From Cyclobacteriaceae bacterium (GTDB taxonomy: Bacteria; Bacteroidota; Bacteroidia; Cytophagales; Cyclobacteriaceae): a stretch of 8,619 nucleotides of DNA. A program made the translations under genes and the position numbers. Positions 4,008-8,619 of the stretch are shown one piece after another (the first letter of the stretch is position 1; each line of letters begins with the position of its first letter). Under the pieces are notes generated by a model. It was given only the letters and a program-made list of their open reading frames with translations, had not been told where the DNA came from and ran no database searches. The stretch is from contig JANYKP010000383.1 in assembly GCA_025358195.1 (NCBI GenBank), positions 1-8,619 of the forward strand. Reading direction: 5' to 3'.

Positions 4008-4751
4008 TCAGATGCCCACATACCATGCCCAACCACTATCACCCGTGTCAACAAACTCATCCGTCACTACAATTTTCTGTAGATACTTCATACTCTTATA
4101 ACCAATCTGCGTCTCCAGCCTCAAGCGCAAAGGCGCACCATGCGGAACAGGCAGGTTGCGACCATTCATTCCATACGCAAGAATTGTCTGCGGATGAAAT
4201 GCATCTAGCAAGTCAATGCAATCAATCCAGCCATCGTAAGAGTAGAAACACACATAGCGCGCACGGGGTTTAATGCCTACACTTTGAAGTACCGTACTCA
4301 ATGGCACACCCGTCCATTCGGCTATTGCTGTCCATCCTTCTTCGCACGTGTGCCTTGTTATCTGTTTGCGCGAAGGAAACTTTTGTAAGTCTGCCAGCGA
4401 ATATGATCCCGGCCGCGACACACTCCCTTCAATCGGCAGCGTCCAGTTGGCAAACGCATCTCGATGGAGGTTCGCATAATCCTCGCTCGAAAATTGTTTG
4501 GAAGCGTCTCCGGGATTGGTCGTGCCCGTTGCAGGAAACGAAGATATGTCGCGGTGAGCATATTCTTTGACTAGCGACTGCCCCGGCAGCAGTGTGCGAT
4601 GCGCCACATACGTAAGTGCGTCACCCATGCGCAGGATGTTGCCATAGGTTGGCGGCAACGGCTTGGAGCATCCGGCTAGAAGCAGTCCACCTAAGGAGGC
4701 CAGTCCTGTGACAATGGCCTTGCGCCTGGTAATGATTTTTTTCTTTTCCAT
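4008..4751 (-). CDS. Sulfite-oxidase-family molybdopterin oxidoreductase, Tat/lipoprotein
   Basis: A 247-residue protein with the oxidoreductase molybdopterin-binding (sulfite oxidase/MsrP) fold. The family's molybdenum ligand is C136 in RHTCEEGW. Other family blocks are WTLPIEGSVSRPGSYSLADL (103-122), EWTGVPLSTVLQSVG, FYSYDGW and HGAPLRLRLETQIGYKSMKYL. The N terminus carries both a twin-arginine (TRRKAIVTG) and a lipobox (LLAGC, C28), so it is probably exported folded with cofactor and then lipid-anchored. It lacks the dimerisation and haem domains of true sulfite oxidases. Its gene starts 1 base after the cytochrome b stop, so the two are coupled and the cytochrome is the likely redox partner. 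The substrate (sulfite, a sulfoxide or another oxo-compound) cannot be decided from sequence. It is intact. Confidence 0.85.
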   Translation of the reverse strand: MEKKKIITRRKAIVTGLASLGGLLLAGCSKPLPPTYGNILRMGDALTYVAHRTLLPGQSLVKEYAHRDISSFPATGTTNPGDASKQFSSEDYANLHRDAFANWTLPIEGSVSRPGSYSLADLQKFPSRKQITRHTCEEGWTAIAEWTGVPLSTVLQSVGIKPRARYVCFYSYDGWIDCIDLLDAFHPQTILAYGMNGRNLPVPHGAPLRLRLETQIGYKSMKYLQKIVVTDEFVDTGDSGWAWYVGI

Positions 4752-4752
4752 A

Positions 4753-5514
4753 TTATTTTCCGATGGTCATTGCACGTATTTGTTGTTTAAATCCCGACTT
4801 GATCACCATTACCAAATGCACGATAAGAAAAAGTACGAGTGCAGTGGAAGAAAAGAAGTGAATGGTGCGTGCAGATTGAGCTCCAAAAAATATTTTTAAG
4901 AGGAACGGATAAGCTGCCGTAATTGCGGGTGACATCGTCATACCCGTCATGACAATCAACGGCATCAGAAAGAATATTACAACTACGTAACTACATTTTT
5001 GTAAGAGGCCGTAATGCGGGCCATTGGTCGCAGAAGGAATCTGCATACGCATATGGTTGATAACATCACGCCAGAACAACGGTAGCGAAAACTCCTTAGC
5101 CCGTGGCCAGAGATGCCTCAAAAAATGGCCAGTGAAAATCCCTGCGATGAAATAAACCAATCCCGTTATTACGAGGAACCAGGCTGCCAGAAAATGGAGG
5201 CTCCTTCCCCAGCCATTCTGATTGAAAATATCATAGGTACGACTCGCGCTCATCGGAGCGCCTTCGACTTCGGAAAAGGGTACACTTTTTTCCCAGCCAC
5301 CATGCTGGTAGTTTCGGCTCACGGGCAATTCAAACAAGGCTGGTGTCAGATCGTTTCCCACTTCACCCCAGTAGAATCGTGGGTGAACCATGATCATCTC
5401 AAATCCTGTAAAGGCCAAGGCAAAAAAACTCAGCGTAATGATCCAGTGTGAGCCTTTCACCCAGCGCTTATGAGGAGGAATGTTTTCCGGATTTAAAGTG
5501 TGGTGAGAGATCAT
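4753..5514 (-). CDS. Cytochrome b membrane subunit (b561/Ni-hydrogenase cytochrome b type)
   Basis: A 253-residue integral membrane protein with four hydrophobic helices at about 22-43, 105-127, 175-198 and 216-238. Histidines placed to bind two b haems are H23 (HKRWVKGSHW), H107 (GRSLHFLAAW), H219 (ARTIHFFS) and H233 (LIVHLVMV), the pattern of cytochrome b561/formate dehydrogenase gamma-type subunits. A ~60-residue loop between helices 1 and 2 (FYWGEVGNDLTPALFELP through NQNGWGR) probably faces the partner. It is first in a two-gene operon with the molybdenum lipoprotein and would pass electrons between that subunit and the quinone pool. The direction of electron flow is not evident. No Shine-Dalgarno or TAnnTTTG element is seen upstream. 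Confidence 0.85.
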   Translation of the reverse strand: MISHHTLNPENIPPHKRWVKGSHWIITLSFFALAFTGFEMIMVHPRFYWGEVGNDLTPALFELPVSRNYQHGGWEKSVPFSEVEGAPMSASRTYDIFNQNGWGRSLHFLAAWFLVITGLVYFIAGIFTGHFLRHLWPRAKEFSLPLFWRDVINHMRMQIPSATNGPHYGLLQKCSYVVVIFFLMPLIVMTGMTMSPAITAAYPFLLKIFFGAQSARTIHFFSSTALVLFLIVHLVMVIKSGFKQQIRAMTIGK

Positions 5515-6002
5515 TTAAAGGAGATCGATTAGTTCCGATTTCTTGAATTAGATATTAAATGTACATTTTTTCACCAAATGATGTGACCAGGCCGTTGTTA
5601 CCTTTAGATGGTATTTTGCTCTGCCCGCAAGTACACTATTGATAAAGCGGACGATGGAATAATTGCAACGTACTGACAAGGACTCCTATTCAAGGACAAA
5701 TGTTTAGATGAATACAATAGAGCAACAGAACCAAAGAGGACGAGAATTGATACGGTCGAAAAGCCGAACCGCTAACAATGTGCCTATTTCATTTGGCTGG
5801 TTCAGTGTGTAGTGTAGTTTCATTTTCTTTATTACTTTCGTGAACGTGGGACAGAAACCCCCAAGCCAACAAAATTTGGCGACCATAGACAATAAATAAA
5901 GTGTAAATCAACTTTATCTCCTGACATTAAAAACTAACCTCATAAAAAAATTTTTATTCTATTCTTTGCTCCTTTAAAAAATTTAATAAAACCAAATCTA
6001 TC
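5515..6002. other. Divergent intergenic region, no gene supported
   Basis: 488 bases between the minus-strand cytochrome gene and the plus-strand cupin gene. It must hold both promoters, but no exact TAnnTTTG match with proper spacing was found. TATTCTTTG just upstream of the cupin is one base too long. A 62-codon minus-strand frame (5704-5892) has no family features, is rich in W/C/F and is probably chance. The part at 5930-6000 is very AT-rich. Confidence 0.5.
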
Positions 6003-6680
6003 ATGCAAACATTGAGACTATTTATCACCCTAATTGTAATTGGACTAGTCCTTACAACATGTTCAAACAGTCAACCGGATTCAAAGGACAACACGTCTCC
6101 CAAAGACTCAACTAAAGAGACCTTTTCTATTAACACATTAGTAGAAGAATTAAAACAAACTCCGGATTCAGTTATTGCTCAACTAAATAGGCAACATCAC
6201 AGTTTGAAAGTGCTTGAAAGACGGACTGTCCCTGGCCCATTTACACCTCCAAAAATGAAATATTACTCGGAGCATGCGGTGACATTGGATAAGCTGCCAA
6301 CAATTAATCCTGGACCTGGAGAATACGTTCATGTTATGGAAGGACAACGAAATGGTTATAACAACCTAACAATTGGTATCACAGAGACTTTCCCCGGTGG
6401 AGCTCCTCCAATGCATTCTCATGAAGGCGAGGAGTCACATGTCTTACTTGAGGGAGATATTGTTTATGCTCTTGGAGATACCCTCTTCACGATAAAAGGC
6501 CCTTATGTTGTTAACATTCCAGCAGGTGTTCCTCACGCATTTAAAAATATTGGAAATAAGACAGCCAACCTTGTTGTTATATTCCCCACTAACATATGGA
6601 AATACGATGTATTGGATTTCTTTCCTTTTGAAGGTAAGGAGTTCCCTTCTGAAAAATTTGACAAATTGAAGAAAAAATAG
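6003..6680 (+). CDS. Cupin-domain lipoprotein
   Basis: A 225-residue protein. It starts with a lipoprotein signal (hydrophobic 6-18, lipobox LTTC with C20) and a Ser/Asp/Lys-rich linker to about 40. A single cupin domain follows at about 120-200. Cupin motif 1 is GGAPPMHSHEGEESHVLLEG (132-151) and motif 2 is GPYVVNIPAGVPHAFKN (166-182). The metal ligands H138, H140, E144 and H178 are all present, so it should bind a divalent metal. The region 55-115 (SVIAQLNRQHHSLKVLERRT and following) is unassigned. Cupins span dioxygenases, isomerases and sugar- or ligand-binding proteins, so no reaction is proposed. It is likely anchored in the periplasm or outer membrane. The gene appears to stand alone. 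Confidence 0.85.
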   Translation: MQTLRLFITLIVIGLVLTTCSNSQPDSKDNTSPKDSTKETFSINTLVEELKQTPDSVIAQLNRQHHSLKVLERRTVPGPFTPPKMKYYSEHAVTLDKLPTINPGPGEYVHVMEGQRNGYNNLTIGITETFPGGAPPMHSHEGEESHVLLEGDIVYALGDTLFTIKGPYVVNIPAGVPHAFKNIGNKTANLVVIFPTNIWKYDVLDFFPFEGKEFPSEKFDKLKKK

Positions 6681-6971
6681 TTTCAAAAATACAATGGAGA
6701 ATAAAGATTAAAATTGAAGCAAGAAAAGAAACAGGTTTTCGTGACCAATTTCCAGCGGGATTCAAAATTCGTTTTCGCAGACCTCCATATTACACAACTC
6801 GTCGACGAAAATGTAGGCGTTCATGCAATGCTTCCAAAGAATATATTTACTACTAAAAAGTAACTTTGAAGCATACCCGCCCACAACAAATGCATAAGAA
6901 ATGGCATGGATACAAAGCCACAACAAAAGAATCAGATGGACTAAATTCTCGAAACTTTGACTTAATAAATT
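6681..6971 (+). other. Low-coding region with a possible 49-codon remnant frame
   Basis: No confident gene is seen. One plus frame from TTG 6714 to TAA 6861-6863 reads LKQEKKQVFVTNFQRDSKF and then FADLHITQLVDENVGVHAML, which is protein-like in composition but has no ATG, no ribosome site and no recognised family. It may be the decayed end of a gene, or chance. The rest (6864-6971) shows nothing. Confidence 0.25.
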
Positions 6972-7250
6972 ATGTATTCAAAATGTTGGCTGATTATTCG
7001 GGATGACTCCAAAAAGACGTTTGAAATCTGTGGTCAAGAGGCAAATACTAATTCGTTTACCAACGGCATTCATGGAATGCAAAAAGCTGGAATGAATGTA
7101 AGTTGCATGACGCCTCCTGTTACTGGTAAGAGTTCAAATAAAGAGGTTATAAAAATTATCGGCTATACAAAAGAGGATGGATTACATGAAAGACTCATGA
7201 AGGAGTACAGAGAAATAACCCGGAGAGATTTTGATCAATGGGAAGGTTAA
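6972..7250 (+). CDS. Uncharacterised small protein (92 aa)
   Basis: A 92-residue soluble protein starting MYSKCWLIIRDDSKKTFEIC, with a central FTNGIHGMQKAGMNVSCMTPP and a charged C-terminal helix (DGLHERLMKEYREITRRDF). There is no signal peptide or membrane segment. Codon pattern, balanced composition and the helix suggest a real protein. The phrase MQKAGMNVSCMTPPV looks familiar from small conserved Bacteroidota proteins of unknown function, but this is from memory only. No ribosome site is obvious (TTAATAAATT before ATG), so the true start could differ. It is followed by a 137-bp gap to the next likely gene. Confidence 0.55.
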   Translation: MYSKCWLIIRDDSKKTFEICGQEANTNSFTNGIHGMQKAGMNVSCMTPPVTGKSSNKEVIKIIGYTKEDGLHERLMKEYREITRRDFDQWEG

Positions 7251-7387
7251 AGAGAAGCCAAAATCCTGCCATCGGGTTTTCAAATTTCATGTTGACGTTG
7301 AGTGTGCAAATGAAAACTATTTCAAAAGCCTGCAGCGCCTTTTGGCACAACCTCAGGGATATGTGAAATCAATAGAATCACTGACCT

Positions 7388-7819
7388 ATGTCACCCATTG
7401 TGAGCACGGAAAAAGCCATGAGCAGGATTATTAGTTTCCTGCGCACAATTGCCTTAACGGCCCTGTTGGCGGGGGCCATGGGCTCCCTTGGTTTGATGCT
7501 CCATGCTGGTCGTCATACTCCTGTTCTCTTACTTGTACTTTTCGTAGGCTGGGTGGTCTCCCCATTCATGGGCCTCCTGGTGGCCAACGTGGTTTCCAAG
7601 CGCTGGTCGGTGCTTACCCGTGTGACACTCTACAGCTTAATGCTTGTTATCGCACTTGGTTCTTTGGTTGGTTACACTGTTGGATTGAGGCCGCCAGGAA
7701 CAAGGCCTGCTTTTGTATTCCTTGTTGTTCCACTGGCATCCTGGTTGCTAATGGCAATAGTTATTCCGATAGCTACGTTGCTGTCACGCAGGCGCTCACG
7801 TAAAGGAATGGATTCATGA
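7388..7819 (+). CDS. Four-helix membrane protein of unknown function
   Basis: Up to 143 residues with four predicted membrane helices at about 18-38, 46-69, 78-98 and 107-131, ending in a basic SRRRSRKG tail that should face the cytoplasm. Conserved-looking loops are MLHAGRHTP, KRWSVLTRVTLYSL and LRPPGTRPAFVFLVVPLASW. This pattern is seen in an uncharacterised family of small Bacteroidota membrane proteins. ATG 7418 (MSRIISFLRTIAL) is an attractive alternative start, because it begins just before the first helix and removes a ten-residue polar leader. A 67-codon frame at 7231-7434 overlaps both neighbours and is probably spurious. No partner can be inferred. Confidence 0.7.
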   Translation: MSPIVSTEKAMSRIISFLRTIALTALLAGAMGSLGLMLHAGRHTPVLLLVLFVGWVVSPFMGLLVANVVSKRWSVLTRVTLYSLMLVIALGSLVGYTVGLRPPGTRPAFVFLVVPLASWLLMAIVIPIATLLSRRRSRKGMDS

Positions 7820-7990
7820 TCGGTGGACCTTCGCCCACCTTGAAAATGGAAGTACCTACTACATGTCAGAATGGATACATCCTGTTGCCACTACCACTCA
7901 TAACAAACCTTTAGATCGCCGGGATGAAAGCTTTTCTTTTCAGGAAACTAACATTATTTTGCTGCTCCATCCGGCCCAACCAACCTTACC

Positions 7991-8619
7991 ATGAAAATTA
8001 CCAAACTGATCCTGATCCCATGTATGCTAGCGGTACACGTGTGTCTTTCACAAGTATTGAAAAAGGAAGACATCGAACAACTGAAGTTCCGCCACATCGG
8101 CCCGGTGGGCAACCGGGTGAGTTGCGCAATAGGAATACCGGGTGATAATCAGGTGTACTTTGCCGGAGCTGCCTCGGGCGGCCTATGGAAAACTTCCGAT
8201 GGCGGACTAAACTGGAAACCCGTTTTCGATGATAAGCCGGTGGCGTCTGTCGGTGCGCTGGCCGCCGCTCCCTCCGACCCTCAAATCATGTTTGCAGGCA
8301 CCGGTGAGAGCTTCATTCGATCCAATGTTACGATTGGAAACGGAGTCTGGAAATCTGTTGATGGCGGCGAAACATGGCTGCACTCCGGACTGGACAATAC
8401 CGGGAGGATTTCAAGAATTGTTATCCACCCTACCAACCCTGATGTCGTATTCGTTGCTTCCGTTGGTCACGCATACGCCCCACAGAAAGAACGTGGCATA
8501 TACAAATCAATAGACGGAGGAAAAAACTGGAAGCAGGTTTTATTCGTCGATGAAAATACGGGTGCCTCAGACCTGGTGATGGATCCAACCAATTCCAGCA
8601 TCCTGTTTGCAGGCATGTG
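7991..8619 (+). CDS. Secreted BNR/sortilin-like beta-propeller protein (5' part, cut by window end)
   Basis: The first 209 codons of a protein that continues beyond the window. A signal peptide (MKITKLILIPCMLAVHVCLS) precedes FRHIGPVGNR. Three Asp-box/BNR repeats then follow: SDGGLNW (69-75), SVDGGETW (122-129) and SIDGGKNW (173-180). Between them are PSDPQIMFAGTGE and HPTNPDVVFVASVGH, the blade spacing of VPS10/sortilin-type and WD40/YVTN-like propellers. Full-length family members in Bacteroidota are commonly 900 or more residues and of unsettled function; they are often annotated as glycosyl hydrolases, but sialidase catalytic residues cannot be judged here. ATG 7991 is chosen because the signal peptide begins there. 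The overlapping frames at 7924-8145 and 8229-8513 are shadows. Confidence 0.85.
   Translation, partial: MKITKLILIPCMLAVHVCLSQVLKKEDIEQLKFRHIGPVGNRVSCAIGIPGDNQVYFAGAASGGLWKTSDGGLNWKPVFDDKPVASVGALAAAPSDPQIMFAGTGESFIRSNVTIGNGVWKSVDGGETWLHSGLDNTGRISRIVIHPTNPDVVFVASVGHAYAPQKERGIYKSIDGGKNWKQVLFVDENTGASDLVMDPTNSSILFAGM

Noticed and set aside
4301..4570. Plus-strand frames opposite the molybdenum protein gene (also 4004-4273, 4663-4899, 5113-5451)
   Set aside because: Antisense shadows of two well-supported minus-strand genes.
5704..5892. 62-codon minus-strand frame in the divergent intergenic region
   Set aside because: Odd composition, no ribosome site, no family resemblance and an AT-rich setting.
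7231..7434. 67-codon frame overlapping both neighbours
   Set aside because: It overlaps the preceding gene by 20 bp and the following by up to 47 bp in other frames, with no motif; part of it is kept only as a finding.
7822..7839. GGTGG...CCACC hairpin after the membrane protein gene
   Set aside because: A short stem with no T-run; not supportable as a terminator.
7924..8145. 73-codon frame before the BNR protein
   Set aside because: It overlaps the signal peptide and first propeller blade of the real gene in another frame.

Overview
The window looks like an accessory stretch of a Bacteroidota chromosome (Cytophagales/Chitinophagales-like). The reasons are: matches to the Bacteroidota -7 promoter element TAnnTTTG upstream of three genes; mostly weak or absent Shine-Dalgarno sequences; a Bacteroidota-style group II intron maturase; and several protein types that are common in that phylum. 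The assignment is inference, because no rRNA or housekeeping marker is present.

Positions 1-2700 are a mosaic. Three pieces of group II intron lie on the minus strand, at about 1-732, 1374-1618 and 2338-2467. All three end at the same intron 3' end (domain VI) and each is truncated at a different point on its 5' side. Two complete toxin-antitoxin (TA) modules sit between them on the plus strand: a PIN-domain toxin with a 51-residue partner (754-1360), and a HigB/HigA-type pair (1658-2294). The third intron piece is fused through a 3-bp microhomology to a perfect 111-bp copy of the middle of the higA-like gene. That copy runs into a ~99-bp element with 10-bp inverted ends. The intron pieces have small palindromes in the tip of catalytic domain V, so they are remnants and not working introns.

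Positions 2748-3689 hold a promoter and an exported intradiol ring-cleavage dioxygenase with an unexplained C-terminal domain. Positions 3690-4007 are non-coding and contain a ~110-bp element with 9-bp inverted ends. Positions 4008-5514 (minus) are a two-gene operon: a four-helix cytochrome b, then a Tat/lipobox sulfite-oxidase-fold molybdenum protein. Together they probably form a membrane-bound periplasmic oxidoreductase.

After a 488-bp divergent intergenic region comes a cupin lipoprotein (6003-6680) and a poorly coding stretch. Next are a small uncharacterised protein (6972-7250), a four-helix membrane protein (7388 or 7418-7819), and the start of a secreted BNR/sortilin-like beta-propeller protein cut off by the window end (7991-8619).

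The most interesting part is the interleaving of TA modules with 5'-truncated group II intron tails. It can be read as repeated abortive intron retrotransposition or recombination in a TA-rich island.
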